This document shows, piece by piece, positions 26,149 through 39,291 of a DNA stretch of 64,000 nucleotides. A program made the translations under genes and the position numbers. Within the stretch, counting starts at the first letter, position 1, and the number at the start of each line of letters is the position of its first letter. This DNA is from Lasioglossum baleicum (lineage: Eukaryota > Arthropoda > Insecta > Hymenoptera > Halictidae), in the NCBI RefSeq assembly GCF_051020765.1, contig NW_027469110.1, positions 62,001-126,000 of the forward strand, given 5' to 3'. The notes beneath the pieces were generated by a model. The model had not been told where the DNA came from and did not search any database. It was given only the letters and a program-made list of their open reading frames with translations.

Positions 26149-29100
26149 GTCGAGTAAAACACGTGCGTGAGGATGCATCCCGCAGGCTAGTCGAATAAAA
26201 ACACGTGCGAGAGGATGCATCCCGCAGGCTAGTCGAGTAAAAACACGTGCGAGAGGATGCATCCCGCAGGCTAGTCGAGTAAAAACACGTGCGAGAGGGT
26301 GCATCCCGCAGGCTAGTCGAGTAAAAACACGTGCGAGAGGATGCATCCCGCAGGCTAGCCGAGCAAAAACACGTGCGAGAGGATGCATCCCGCAGGCTAG
26401 TCGAGTAAAAACACGTGCGGGAGGATGCATCCCACAGGCTAGTCGAGTAAAACACGTGCGTGAGGATGCATCCCGCAGGCTAGTCGAATAAAAACACGTG
26501 CGAGAGGATGCATCCCGCAGGCTAGTCGAGTAAAAACATGTGCGAGGTTTTGTGGGATGCGCATGCGCAGGTTTTGTGGGTTGCGCATGCGCAGGTTTTT
26601 TTGGATGCGCATGCGCAGATTTTTTGGGATGCGCATGGCTAGTCGAGCAAAAACACGTGCGAGAGGATGCATCCCGCAGGCTAGTCGAGCAAAAACACGT
26701 GCGAGAGGATGCATCCCGCAGGCTAGTCGGGTAAAAACACGTGCGGGAGGATGCATCCCGCAGGCTAGTCGAGTAAAACACGTGCGTGAGGATGCATCCC
26801 GCAGGCTAGTCGAGTAAAAACACGTGCGAGAGGATGCATCCCGCAGGCTAGTCCAGTAAAAACATGTGCGAGGTTTTGTGGGATGCGCATGCGCAGGTTT
26901 TGTGGGATGCGCATGCGCAGGTTTTGTGGGTTGCGCATGCGCAGGTTTTTTTGGATGCGCATGCGCAGATTTTTTGGGATGCGCATGGCTAGTCGAGCAA
27001 AAACACGTGCGGGAGGACGCATCCCGCAGGCTAGTCGAGTAAAACACGTGCGTGAGGATGCATCCCGCAGGCTAGTCGAATAAAAACACGTGCGAGAGGA
27101 TGCATCCCGCAGGCTAGTCGAGTAAAAACACGTGCGAGAGGATGCATCCCGCAGGCTAGTCCAGTAAAAACATGTGCGAGGTTTTGTGGGATGCGCATGC
27201 GCAGGTTTTGTGGGATGCGCATGCGCAGGTTTTGTGGGTTGCGCATGCGCAGGTTTTTTTGGATGCGCATGCGCAGATTTTTTGGGATGCGCATGGCTAG
27301 TCGAGCAAAAACACGTGCGAGAGGATGCATCCCGCAGGCTAGTCGAGCAAAAACACGTGCGAGAGGATGCATCCCGCAGGCTAGTCGGGTAAAAACACGT
27401 GCGGGAGGATGCATCCCGCAGGCTAGTCGAGTAAAACACGTGCGTGAGGATGCATCCCGCAGGCTAGTCGAGTAAAAACACGTGCGAGGTTTTGTGGGAT
27501 GCGCATGCGCAGGTTTTGTGGGATGCGCATGCGCAGGTTTTGTGGGTTGCGCATGCGCAGGTTTTTTGGGATGCGCATGCGCAGATTTTTTGGGATGCGC
27601 ATGGCTAGTCGAGCAAAAACACGTGCGAGAGGATGCATCCCGCAGGCTAGTCGAGCAAAAACACGTGCGAGAGGATGCATCCCGCAGGCTAGTCGAGTAA
27701 AAACACGTGCGGGAGGACGCATCCCGCAGGCTAGTCGAGTAAAACACGTGCGCGAGGATGCATCCCGCAGGCTAGTCGAATAAAAACACGTGCGAGAGGA
27801 TGCATCCCGCAGGCTAGTCGAGTAAAAACACGTGCGAGAGGATGCATCCCGCAGGCTAGTCGAGTAAAAACACGTGCGAGAGGGTGCATCCCGCAGGCTA
27901 GTCGAGTAAAAACACGTGCGAGAGGATGCATCCCGCAGGCTAGTCCAGTAAAAACACGTGCGAGAGGATGCATCCCGCCGGCTAGTCGAGTAAAAACACG
28001 TGCGAGGTTTTGTGGGATGCGTATGCGCAGGTTTTGTGGGATGCGCATGCGCAGGTTTTTTGGGATGCGCATGCGCAGGTTTTTTGGGATGCGCATGGCT
28101 AGTCGAGCAAAAACACGTGCGAGAGGATGCATCCCGCAGGCTAGTCCAGTAAAAACACGTGCGAGAGGATGCATCCCGCCGGCTAGTCAGTAAAAACACG
28201 TGCGAGGTTTTGTGGGATGCGCATGCGCAGGTTTTGTGGGATGCGCATGCGCAGGTTTTTTGGGATGCGCATGGCTAGTCGAGCAAAAACACTTGCGAGA
28301 GGATGCATCCCGCAGGCTAGTCGAGCAAAAACACGTGCGAGAGGATGCTTCCCGCAGGCTAGTCGAGTAAAAACACGTGCGAGAGGATGCATCCCGCAGG
28401 CTAGTCGAGTAAAAACACGTGCGAGAGGATGCATCCCGCAGGCTAGTCGAGTAAAAACACGTGCGGGAGGATGCATCCCACAGGCTAGTCGAGTAAAACA
28501 CGTGCGTGAGGATGCATCCCGCAGGCTAGTCGAATAAAAACACGTGCGAGAGGATGCATCCCGCAGGCTAGTCGAGTAAAAACACGTGCGAGAGGATGCA
28601 TCCCGCAGGCTAGTCGAGTAAAAACACGTGCGAGAGGGTGCATCCCGCAGGCTAGTCGAGTAAAAACACGTGCGAGAGGATGCATCCCGCAGGCTAGTCC
28701 AGTAAAAACACGTGCGAGAGGATGCATCCCGCCGGCTAGTCGAGTAAAAACACGTGCGAGGTTTTGTGGGATGCGTATGCGCAGGTTTTGTGGGATGCGC
28801 ATGCGCAGGTTTTTTGGGATGCGCATGGCTAGTCGAGCAAAAACACGTGCGAGAGGATGCATCCCGCAGGCTAGTCCAGTAAAAACACGTGCGAGAGGAT
28901 GCATCCCGCCGGCTAGTCGAGTAAAAACACGTGCGAGGTTTTGTGGGATGCGCATGCGCAGGTTTTGTGGGATGCGCATGCGCAGGTTTTTTGGGATGCG
29001 CATGGCTAGTCGAGCAAAAACACGTGCGAGAGGATGCATCCCGCAGGCTAGTCGAGTAAAAACACGTGCGGGAGGATGCATCCCACAGGCTAGTCGAGTA

Positions 29101-29625
29101 AAACACGTGCGTGAGGATGCATCCCGCAGGCTAGTCGAGTAAAAACACGTGCGAGGTTTTGTGGGATGCGCATGCGCAGGTTTTGTGGGATGCGCATGCG
29201 CAGGTTTTGTGGGTTGCGCATGCGCAGGTTTTGTGGGTTGCGCATGCGCAGGTTTTTTGGAATGCGCATGGCTAGTCGAGCAAAAACACGTGCGAGAGGA
29301 TGCATCCCGCAGGCTAGTCGAGCAAAAACACGTGCGAGAGGATGCATCCCGCAGGCTAGTCGAGTAAAAACACGTGCGAGGTTTTGTGGGATGCGCATGC
29401 GCAGGTTTTGTGGGATGCGCATGCGCAGGTTTTGTGGGTTGCGCATGCGCAGGTTTTTTGGGATGCGCATGCGCAGATTTTTTGGGATGCGCATGGCTAG
29501 TCGAGCAAAAACACGTGCGAGAGGATGCATCCCGCAGGCTAGTCGAGCAAAAACACGTGCGAGAGGATGCATCCCGCAGGCTAGTCGAGTAAAAACACGT
29601 GCGGGAGGACGCATCCCGCAGGCTA

Positions 29626-30380
29626 GTCGAGTAGAACACGTGCGTGAGGATGCATCCCGCAGGCTAGTCGAATAAAAACACGTGCGAGAGGATGCATCCC
29701 GCAGGCTAGTCGAGTAAAAACACGTGCGAGAGGATGCATCCCGCAGGCTAGTCGAGTAAAAACACGTGCGAGAGGGTGCATCCCGCAGGCTAGTCGAGTA
29801 AAAACACGTGCGAGAGGATGCATCCCGCAGGCTAGTCCAGTAAAAACACGTGCGAGAGGATGCATCCCGCCGGCTAGTCGAGTAAAAACACGTGCGAGGT
29901 TTTGTGGGATGCGTATGCGCAGGTTTTGTGGGATGCGCATGCGCAGGTTTTTTGGGATGCGCATGCGCAGGTTTTTTGGGATGCGCATGGCTAGTCGAGC
30001 AAAAACACGTGCGAGAGGATGCATCCCGCAGTCTAGTCCAGTAAAAACACGTGCGAGAGGATGCATCCCGCCGGCTAGTCGAGTAAAAACACGTGCGAGG
30101 TTTTGTGGGATGCGCATGCGCAGGTTTTGTGGGATGCGCATGCGCAGGTTTTTTGGGATGCGCATGGCTAGTCGAGCAAAAACACGTGCGAGAGGATGCA
30201 TCCCGCAGGCTAGTCGAGCAAAAACACGTGCGAGAGGATGCTTCCCGCAGGCTAGTCGAGTAAAAACACGTGCGAGAGGATGCATCCCGCAGGCTAGTCG
30301 AGTAAAAACACGTGCGAGAGGATGCATCCCGCAGGCTAGTCGAGTAAAAACACGTGCGGGAGGATGCATCCCACAGGCTA
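29626..30380 (+). repeat. 755-bp HOR, type 2 (same length, different order)
   Basis: This module is also 755 bp between markers but is built differently from type 1: a 41-bp unit, five A units, a 117-bp composite (four B units), two A units, a 93-bp composite (three B units), then five A units. 27734-28487 is the same type but 754 bp, because a unit near 28187 reads GTCAGTAAAAAC and has lost one base. Shorter relatives of 605 bp lie at 28488-29092 and 31117-31721. Confidence 0.86.
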
Positions 30381-33086
30381 GTCGAGTAAAACACGTGCGT
30401 GAGGATGCATCCCGCAGGCTAGTCGAATAAAAACACGTGCGAGAGGATGCATCCCGCAGGCTAGTCGAGTAAAAACACGTGCGAGAGGATGCATCCCGCA
30501 GGCTAGTCGAGTAAAAACACGTGCGAGAGGGTGCATCCCGCAGGCTAGTCGAGTAAAAACACGTGCGAGAGGATGCATCCCGCAGGCTAGTCCAGTAAAA
30601 ACACGTGCGAGAGGATGCATCCCGCCGGCTAGTCGAGTAAAAACACGTGCGAGGTTTTGTGGGATGCGCATGCGCAGGTTTTGTGGGATGCGCATGCCCA
30701 GGTTTTTTGGGATGCGCATGGCTAGTCGAGCAAAAACACGTGCGAGAGGATGCATCCCGCAGGCTAGTCGAGTAAAAACACGTGCGGGAGGATGCATCCC
30801 ACAGGCTAGTCGAGTAAAACACGTGCGTGAGGATGCATCCCGCAGGCTAGTCGAGTAAAAACACGTGCGAGGTTTTGTGGGATGCGCATGCGCAGGTTTT
30901 GTGGGATGCGCATGCGCAGGTTTTGTGGGTTGCGCATGCGCAGGTTTTTTGGAATGCGCATGCGCAGTTTTTTTGGGATGCGCATGGCTAGTCGAGCAAA
31001 AACACGTGCGAGAGGATGCATCCCGCAGGCTAGTCGAGCAAAAACACGTGCGAGAGGATGCATCCCGCAGGCTAGTCGAGTAAAAACACGTGCGGGAGGA
31101 TGCATCCCGCAGGCTAGTCGAGTAAAACACGTGCGTGAGGATGCATCCCGCAGGCTAGTCGAATAAAAACACGTGCGAGAGGATGCATCCCGCAGGCTAG
31201 TCGAGTAAAAACACGTGCGAGAGGATGCATCCCGCATGCTAGTCGAGTAAAAACACGTGCGAGAGGGTGCATCCCGCAGGCTAGTCGAGTAAAAACACGT
31301 GCGAGAGGATGCATCCCGCAGGCTAGTCCAGTAAAAACACGTGCGAGAGGATGCATCCCGCCGGCTAGTCGAGTAAAAACACGTGCGAGGTTTTGTGGGA
31401 TGCGTATGCGCAGGTTTTGTGGGATGCGCATGCGCAGGTTTTTTGGGATGCGCATGGCTAGTCGAGCAAAAACACGTGCGAGAGGATGCATCCCGCAGGC
31501 TAGTCCAGTAAAAACACATGCGAGAGGATGCATCCCGCCGGCTAGTCGAGTAAAAACACGTGCGAGGTTTTGTGGGATGCGCATGCGCAGGTTTTGTGGG
31601 ATGCGCATGCGCAGGTTTTTTGGGATGCGCATGGCTAGTCGAGCAAAAACACGTGCGAGAGGATGCATCCCGCAGGCTAGTCGAGCAAAAACACGTGCGA
31701 GAGGATGCATCCTGCAGGCTAGTCGAGTAAAACACGTGCGTGAGGATGCGTTACGCAGGCTAGTCGAGTAAAAACACGTGCGAGAGGATGCATCCCGCAG
31801 GCTAGTCGAGTAAAAACACGTGCGAGGGGATGCATCCCGCAGGCTAGTCCAGTAAAAACACGTGCGAGAGGATGCATCCCGCAGGCTAGTCGAGTAAAAA
31901 CACGTGCGAGAGGATGCATCCCGCAGGCTAGTCGAGTAAAAACACGTGCGAGGTTTTGTGGGATGCGCATGCGCAGGTTTTGTGGGATGCGCATGAGCAG
32001 GTTTTGTGGGATGCGCATGCGCAGGTTTTTTGGGATGCGCATGCGCAGATTTTTTGGGATGCGCATGGCTAGTCGAGCAAAAACACGTGCGAGAGGATGC
32101 ATCCCGCAGGCTAGTCCAGTAAAAACACGTGCGAGAGGATGCATCCCGCAGGCTAGTCGAGTAAAAACACGTGCGAGGTTTTGTGGGATGCGTATGCGCA
32201 GGTTTTGTGGGGTGCGCATGCGCAGGTTTTTTGGGATGCGCATGGCTAGTCGAGCAAAAACACGTGCGAGAGGATGCATCCCGCAGGCTAGTCGAGCAAA
32301 AACACGTGCGAGAGGATGCATCCCGCAGGCTAGTCGAGTAAAAACACGTGCGGGAGGATGCATCCCGCAGGCTAGTCGAGTAAAACACGTGCGTGAGGAT
32401 GCATCCCGCAGGCTAGTCGAATAAAAACACGTGCGAGAGGATGCATCCCGCAGGCTAGTCGAGTAAAAACACGTGCGAGAGGATGCATCCCGCAGGCTAG
32501 TCGAGTAAAAACACGTGCGAGGTTTTGTGGGATGCGCATGCGCAGGTTTTTTGGGATGCGCATGGCTAGTCGAGCAAAAACACGTGCGAGAGGATGCATC
32601 CCGCAGGCTAGTCGAGCAAAAACACGTGCGAGAGGATGCTTCCCGCAGGCTAGTCGAGTATAAACACGTGCGAGAGGATGCATCCCGCAGGCTAGTCGAG
32701 CAAAAACACGTGCGAGAGGATGCATCCCGCAGGCTAGTCGAGTAAAAACACGTGCGGGAGGATGCATCCCACAGGCTAGTCGAGTAAAACACGTGCGTGA
32801 GGATGCATCCCGCAGGCTAGTCGAGTAAAAACACGTGCGAGGTTTTGTGGGATGCGCATGCGCAGGTTTTGTGGGATGCGCATGCGCAGGTTTTGTGGGT
32901 TGCGCATGCGCAGGTTTTTTGGAATGCGCATGCGCAGTTTTTTTGGGATGCGCATGGCTAGTCGAGCAAAAACACGTGCGAGAGGATGCATCCCGCAGGC
33001 TAGTCGAGCAAAAACACGTGCGAGAGGATGCATCCCGCAGCCTAGTCGAGTAAAAACACGTGCGGGAGGATGCATCCCGCAGGCTA

Positions 33087-36069
33087 GTCGAGTAAAACAC
33101 GTGCGTGAGGATGCATCCCGCAGGCTAGTCGAATAAAAACACGTGCGAGAGGATGCATCCCGCAGGCTAGTCGAGTAAAAACACGTGCGAGAGGATGCAT
33201 CCCGCAGGCTAGTCGAGTAAAAACACGTGCGAGAGGGTGCATCCCGCAGGCTAGTCGAGTAAAAACACGTGCGAGAGGATGCATCCCGCAGGCTAGTCCA
33301 GTAAAAACACGTGCGAGACGATGCATCCCGCCGGCTAGTCGAGTAAAAACACGTGCGAGGTTTTGTGGGATGCGTATGCGCAGGTTTTGTGGGATGCGCA
33401 TGCGCAGGTTTTTTGGGATGCGCATGGCTAGTCGAGCAAAAACACGTGCGAGAGGATGCATCCCGCAGGCTAGTCGAGCAAAAACACGTGCGAGAGGATG
33501 CATCCCGCCGGCTAGTCGAGTAAAAACACGTGCGAGGTTTTGTGGGATGCGCATGCGCAGGTTTTGTGGGATGCGCATGCGCAGGTTTTTTGGGATGCGC
33601 ATGGCTAGTCGAGCAAAAACACGTGCGAGAGGATGCATCCCGCAGGCTAGTCGAGCAAAAACACGTGCGAGAGGATGCTTCCCGCAGGCTAGTCGAGTAA
33701 AAACACGTGCGAGAGGATGCATCCCGCAGGCTAGTCGAGTAAAAACACGTGCGAGAGGATGCATCCCGCAGGCTAGTCGAGTAAAAACACGTGCGAGAGG
33801 ATGCATCCCGCAGGCTAGTCCAGTAAAAACACGTGCGAGAGGATGCATCCCGCAGGCTAGTCGAGTAAAAACACGTGCGAGGTTTTGTGGGATGCGCATG
33901 CGCAGGTTTTGTGGGATGCGCATGCGCAGGTTTTTTGGGATGCGCATGCGCAGGTTTTTTGGGATGCGCATGCGCAGATTTGTTGGGATGCGCATGGCTA
34001 GTCGAGCAAAAACACGTGCGAGAGGATGCATCCCGCAGGCTAGTCGAGCAAAAACACGTGCGAGCGGATGCATCCCGCAGGCTAGTCGAGTAAAAACACG
34101 TGCGAGATGATGCATCCCGCAGGCTAGTCGAGTAAAAACACGTGCGAGAGGATGCTTCCCGCAGGCTAGTCGAGTAAAAACACGTGCGAGAGGATGCATC
34201 CCGCAGGCTAGTCGAGTAAAAACACGTGCGAGGTTTTGTGGGATGCGTATGCGCAGGTTTTGTGGGATGCGCATGCGCAGGTTTTTTGGGATGCGCATGG
34301 CTAGTCGAGCAAAAACACGTGCGAAAGGATGCATCCCGCAGGCTAGTTGAGCAAAAACACGTGCGAGAGGATGCATCCCGCAGGCTAGTCGAGTAAAAAC
34401 ACGTGCGAGAGGATACATCCCGCAGGCTAGTCGAGTAAAAACACGTGCGAGAGGATGCATCCCGCAGGCTAGTCGAGTAAAAACACGTGCGGGAGGATGC
34501 ATCCCGCAGGCTAGTCGAGTAAAAACACGTGCGAGGTTTTGTGGGATGCGCATGCGCAGGTTTTGTGGGATGCGCATGAGCAGGTTTTGTGGGATGCGCA
34601 TGCGCAGGTTTTTTGGGATGCGCATGCGCAGATTTTTTGGGATGCGCATGGCTAGTCGAGCAAAAACACGTGCGAGAGGATGCATCCCGCAGGCTAGTCG
34701 AGTAAAAACACGTGCGGGAGGATGCATCCCACAGGCTAGTCGAGTAAAACACGTGCGTGAGGATGCATCCCGCAGGCTAGTCGAATAAAAACACGTGCGA
34801 GAGGATGCATCCCGCAGGCTAGTCGAGTAAAAACACGTGCGAGAGGATGCATCCCGCAGGCTAGTCGAGTAAAAACACGTGCGAGAGGGTGCATCCCGCA
34901 GGCTAGTCGAGTAAAAACACGTGCGAGAGGATGCATCCCGCAGGCTAGTCCAGTAAAAACACGTGCGAGAGGATGCATCCCGCCGGCTAGTCGAGTAAAA
35001 ACACGTGCGAGGTTTTGTGGGATGCGCATGCGCAGGTTTTGTGGGATGCGCATGCGCAGGTTTTTTGGGATGCGCATGGCTAGTCGAGCAAAAACACGTG
35101 CGAGAGGATGCATCCCGCAGGCTAGTCGAGCAAAAACACGTGCGAGAGGATGCTTCCCGCAGGCTAGTCGAGTAAAAACACGTGCGAGAGGATGCATCCC
35201 GCAGGCTAGTCGAGTAAAAACACGTGCGAGAGGATGCATCCCGCAGGCTAGTCGAGTAAAAACACGTGCGAGAGGATGCATCCCGCAGGCTAGTCGAGTA
35301 AAAACACGTGCGAGAGGATGCATCCCGAAGGCTAGTCGAGTAAAAACACGTGCGAGGTTTTGTGGGATGCGCATGCGCAGGTTTTGTGGGATGCGCATGA
35401 GCAGGTTTTGTGGGATGCGCATGCGCAGGTTTTTTGGGATGCGCATGCGCAGATTTTTTGGGATGCGCATGGCTAGTCGAGCAAAAACACGTGCGAGAGG
35501 ATGCATCCCGCAGTCTAGTCGAGCAAAAACACGTGCGAGAGGATGCATCCCGCAGGCTAGTTGAGCAAAAACACGTGCGAGAGGATGCATCCCGCAGGCT
35601 AGTCGAGTAAAAACACGTGCGAGAGAATACATCCCGCAGGCTAGTCGAGTAAAAACACGTGCGAGAGGATGCATCCCGCAGGCTAGTCGAGTAAAAACAC
35701 GTGCGGGAGGATGCATCCCGCAGGCTAGTCGAGTAAAAACACGTGCGAGAGGATGCATCCTGCAGGCTAGTCGAGTAAAACACGTGCGTGAGGATGCATC
35801 CCGCAGGCTAGTCGAGTAAAAACACGTGCGAGAGGATGCATCCCGCAGGCTAGTCGAGTAAAAACACGTGCGAGGGGATGCATCCCGCAGGCTAGTCCAG
35901 TAAAAACACGTGCGAGGTTTTGTGGGATGCGCATGCGCAGGTTTTGTGGGATACGCATGAGCAGGTTTTGTGGGATGCGCATGCGCAGGTTTTTTGGGAT
36001 GCGCATGCGCAGGTTTTTTGGGATGCGCATGGCTAGTCGAGCAAAAACACGTGCGAGAGGATGCATCCC
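33087..36069 (+). repeat. Terminal Domain I modules (1,652 and 1,031 bp) and transition
   Basis: 33087-34738 and 34739-35769 are the last marker-bounded modules of Domain I. Blocks lie at 33359, 33536, 33881, 34232, 34535, 35011, 35356 and 35916. Private variants include GAGACGATGC near 33315, GATTTGTTGGG near 33977, GCGAAAGG near 34321, CCCGAAGG near 35327 and GCAGTCTAG near 35513. After the marker at 35770 a short run of A units and the 35916 block leads directly to the first CCCGGCAGG landmark of Domain II. The same transition recurs at about 47.7-48.8 kb and begins again at 63.4 kb. Confidence 0.85.
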
Positions 36070-39000
36070 GGCAGGCTAGTCGAGTAAAAACACGTGCGAG
36101 AGGATGCATCCCGCAGGCTAGTCGAGTAAAAACACGTGCAAGAGGATGCTTCCCGCAGGCTAGTCGAGGAAAAACACGTGCGAGAGGATGCTTCCCGCAG
36201 GCTAGTCGAGTAAAAACACGTGCGAGAGGATGCATCCCGCAGGCTAGTCCAGTAAAAACACGTGCGAGAGGATGCATCCCGCAGGCTAGTCGAGTAAAAA
36301 CACGTGCGAGAGGATGCATCCCGCAGGCTAGTCCAGTAAAAACACGTGCGAGAGGATGCATCCCGCAGGCTGGTCGAGTAAAAACACGTGCGAGGTTTTG
36401 TGGGATGCGTATGCGCAGGTTTTGTGGGATGCGCATGCGCAGGTTTTTTGGGATGCGCATGCGCAGGTTTTTTGGGATGCGCATGGCTAGTCGAGCAAAA
36501 ACACGTGCGAGAGGATGCATCCCGCAGGCTAGTCCAGTAAAAACACGTGCGAGAGGATGCATCCCGCCGGCTAGCCGAGTAAAAACACGTGCGAGGTTTT
36601 GTGGGATGCGTATGCGCAGGTTTTGTGGGATGCGCATGCGCAGGTTTTGTGGGATGCGCATGCGCAGGTTTTTTGGGATGCGCATGCGCAGGTTTTTTGG
36701 GATGCGCATGGCTAGTCGAGCAAAAACACGTGCGAGAGGATGCATCCCGCAGGCTAGTCGAGCAAAAACACGTGCGAGAGGTTGCATCCCGCAGGCTAGT
36801 CGAGTAAAAACACGTGCGAGAGGATGCATCCCGCAGGCTAGTCGAGTAAAAACACGTGCGAGAGGATGCATCCCGCAGGCTAGTCCAGTAAAAACACGTG
36901 CGAGAGGATGCATCCCGCAGGCTAGTCGAGTAAAAACACGTGCGAGAGGATGCATCCCGCAGGCTAGTCCAGTAAAAACACGTGCGAGAGGATGCATCCC
37001 GCAGGCTAGTCGAGTAAAAACACGTGCGAGGTTTTGTGGGATGCGCATGCGCAGGTTTTGTGGGATGCGCATGCGCAGGTTTTTTGGGATGCGCATGCGC
37101 AGGTTTTTTGGGATGCGCATGGCTAGTCGAGCAAGAACACGTGGGAGAGGATGCATCCCGCAGGCTAGTCGAGTAAAAACACGTGCGAGAGGATGCTTCC
37201 CGCAGGCTAGTCGAGTAAAAACACGTGCGAGAGGATGCATCCCGCAGGCTAGTCGAGTAAAAACACGTGCGAGAGGATGCATCCCGCAGGCTAGTCGAGC
37301 AAAAACACGTGCGAGAGGATGCATCCCGCAGGCTAGTCGAGCAAAAACACGTGCGAGAGGATGCATCCCGCAGGCTAGTCGAATAAAAACACGTGCGACA
37401 GGATGCATCCCGCAGGCTAGTCGCGTAAAAACACGTGCGAGAGGATGCATCCCGCAGGATAGTCGAGTAAAAACACGTGCGAGAGGGTGCATCCCGCAGG
37501 CTAGTCGAGTAAAAACACGTGCGAGAGGATGCATCCCGCAGGCTAGTCCAGTAAAAACACGTGCGAGAGGATGCATCCCGCAGGCTAGTCCAGTAAAAAC
37601 ACGTGCGAGAGGATGCATCCCGCAGGCTAGTCGAGTAAAAACACGTGCGAGAGGATGCATCCCGCAGGCTAGTCCAGTAAAAACACGTGCGAGAGGATGC
37701 ATCCCGCAGGCTAGTCGAGTAAAAACACGTGCGAGGTTTTGTGGGATGCGTATGCGCAGGTTTTGTGGGGTGCGCATGCGCAGGTTTTTTGGGATGCGCA
37801 TGGCTAGTCGAGCAAAAACACGTGCGAGAGGATGCATCCCGCAGGCTAGTCGAGCAAAAACACGTGCGAGAGGATGCATCCCGCAGGCTAGTCGAGTAAG
37901 AACACGTGCGAGAGGATGCATCCCGCAGGCTAGTCGAGTAAAAACACGTGCGGGAGGATGCATCCCGCAGGGTAGTCGTGTAAAAACCCGTGCGGGAGGA
38001 TGCATCCCGCAGGCTAGTCGAGTAGAAACACGTGCGAGAGGATGCATCACGCAGGCTAGTCGAGTAAAAACACGTGCGAGAGGGTGCATCCCGCAGGCTA
38101 GTCGAGTAAAAACACGTGCGAGAGGATGCATCCCGCAGGCTAGTCCAGTAAAAACACGTGCGAGAGGATGCATCTCGCAGGCTAGTCGAGTAAAAACACG
38201 TGCGAGGTTTTGTGGGATGCGCATGCGCAGGTTTTGTGGGATGCGCATGCACAGGTTTTGTGGGATGCGCAAGGCTAGCCGAGTAAAAACACGTGCGAGA
38301 GGATGCATCCCGCAGGCTAGTCGAGTAAAAACACGTGCGAGAGGATGCATCCCGCAGGCTAGTCGAGTAAAAACACGTGCGAGAGGATGCATCCCGCAGG
38401 CTAGTCGAGTAAAAACACGTGCAAGAGGATGCATCCCGCAGGCTAGTCGAGTAAAAACACGTGCGAGAGGATGCATCCCGCAGGCTAGTCGAGTAAAAAC
38501 ACGTGCGAGAGGATGCATCCCGCAGGCTAGTGGAGTAAAAACACGTGCGAGAGGATGCATCCCGCAGGCTAGTCGAGTAAAAACACGTGCGAGAGGATGC
38601 ATCCCGCAGGCTAGTCGAGCAAAAACACGTGCGAGAGGATGCATCCCGCAGGCTAGTCGTGCAAAAACACGTGCGAGAGGATGCATACCGCAGGCTAGTA
38701 GAGCAAAAACACGTGCGAGAGGATGCATCCCGCAGGCTAGTCGATAAAAACACGTGCGGGAGGATGCATCCCGCAGGCTAGTCGAGTAAAAACACGTGCG
38801 AGAGGATGCATCCCGCAGGCTAGTCGAGTAAAAACACGTGCGAGAGGATGCATCCCGCAGGCTAGTCGAGTAAAAACACGTGCGAGAGGATGCATCCCGC
38901 AGGCTAGTCGAGTAAAAACACGTGCGAGAGGATGCATCCCGCAGGCTAGTGGAGTAAAAACACGTGCGAGAGGATGCATCCCGCAGGCTAGTCGAGTAAA

Positions 39001-39291
39001 AACACGTGCGAGAGGATGCATCCCGCAGGCTAGTCGAGCAAAAACACGTGCGAGAGGATGCATCCCGCAGGCTAGTCGAGTAAAAACACGTGCGAGAGGA
39101 TGCATCCCGCAGGCTAGTCGAGTAAAAACACGTGCGAGGTTTTGTGGGATGCGCATGCGCAGGTTTTGTGGGATACGCATGAGCAGGTTTTGTGGGATGC
39201 GCATGCGCAGGTTTTTTGGGATGCGCATGCGCAGGTTTTTTGGGATGCGCATGGCTAGTCGAGCAAATACACGTGCGAGAGGATGCATCCC
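36070..39291 (+). repeat. Domain II HOR copy a (3,222 bp)
   Basis: This copy starts at the inserted G of CCCGGCAGG. The 960-bp core (36070-37029) holds, in order, the GTGCAAGAGGATGCTT unit, the GTCGAGGAAAAAC unit, alternating GTCCAG units, a four-B block (+324), a GCCGAG unit with a five-B block (+525) and a GAGGTTGCATCC unit. After the core comes a four-B block, a long run of A units with several private variants (GCGACAGG near 37397, GTCGCG near 37423, CAGGATAG near 37457), and then the 471-bp submodule. Near 38742 one A unit reads GTCGATAAAAAC and is one base short. Confidence 0.88.

Larger units (their letters stand above)
24395..36035 (+). repeat. Catalogue of B blocks, Domain Ib
   Basis: Start and number of B units: 24395(3), 24656(6), 24990(3, irregular junction), 25460(3), 25595(5), 25903(5), 26546(4), 26872(5), 27180(5), 27488(5), 28006(4), 28206(3), 28760(3), 28937(3), 29155(5), 29380(5), 29898(4), 30099(3), 30653(3), 30871(5), 31389(3), 31566(3), 31952(5), 32177(3), 32521(2), 32841(5), 33359(3), 33536(3), 33881(5), 34232(3), 34535(5), 35011(3), 35356(5), 35916(5). 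Typical of this part are five-unit blocks with GTGGGTTGCG in the third unit and a last unit opening GCAGATTTTTT, which already appear from about 15.5 kb. The last three entries also carry the GCATGAGCAGG variant. Confidence 0.9.
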
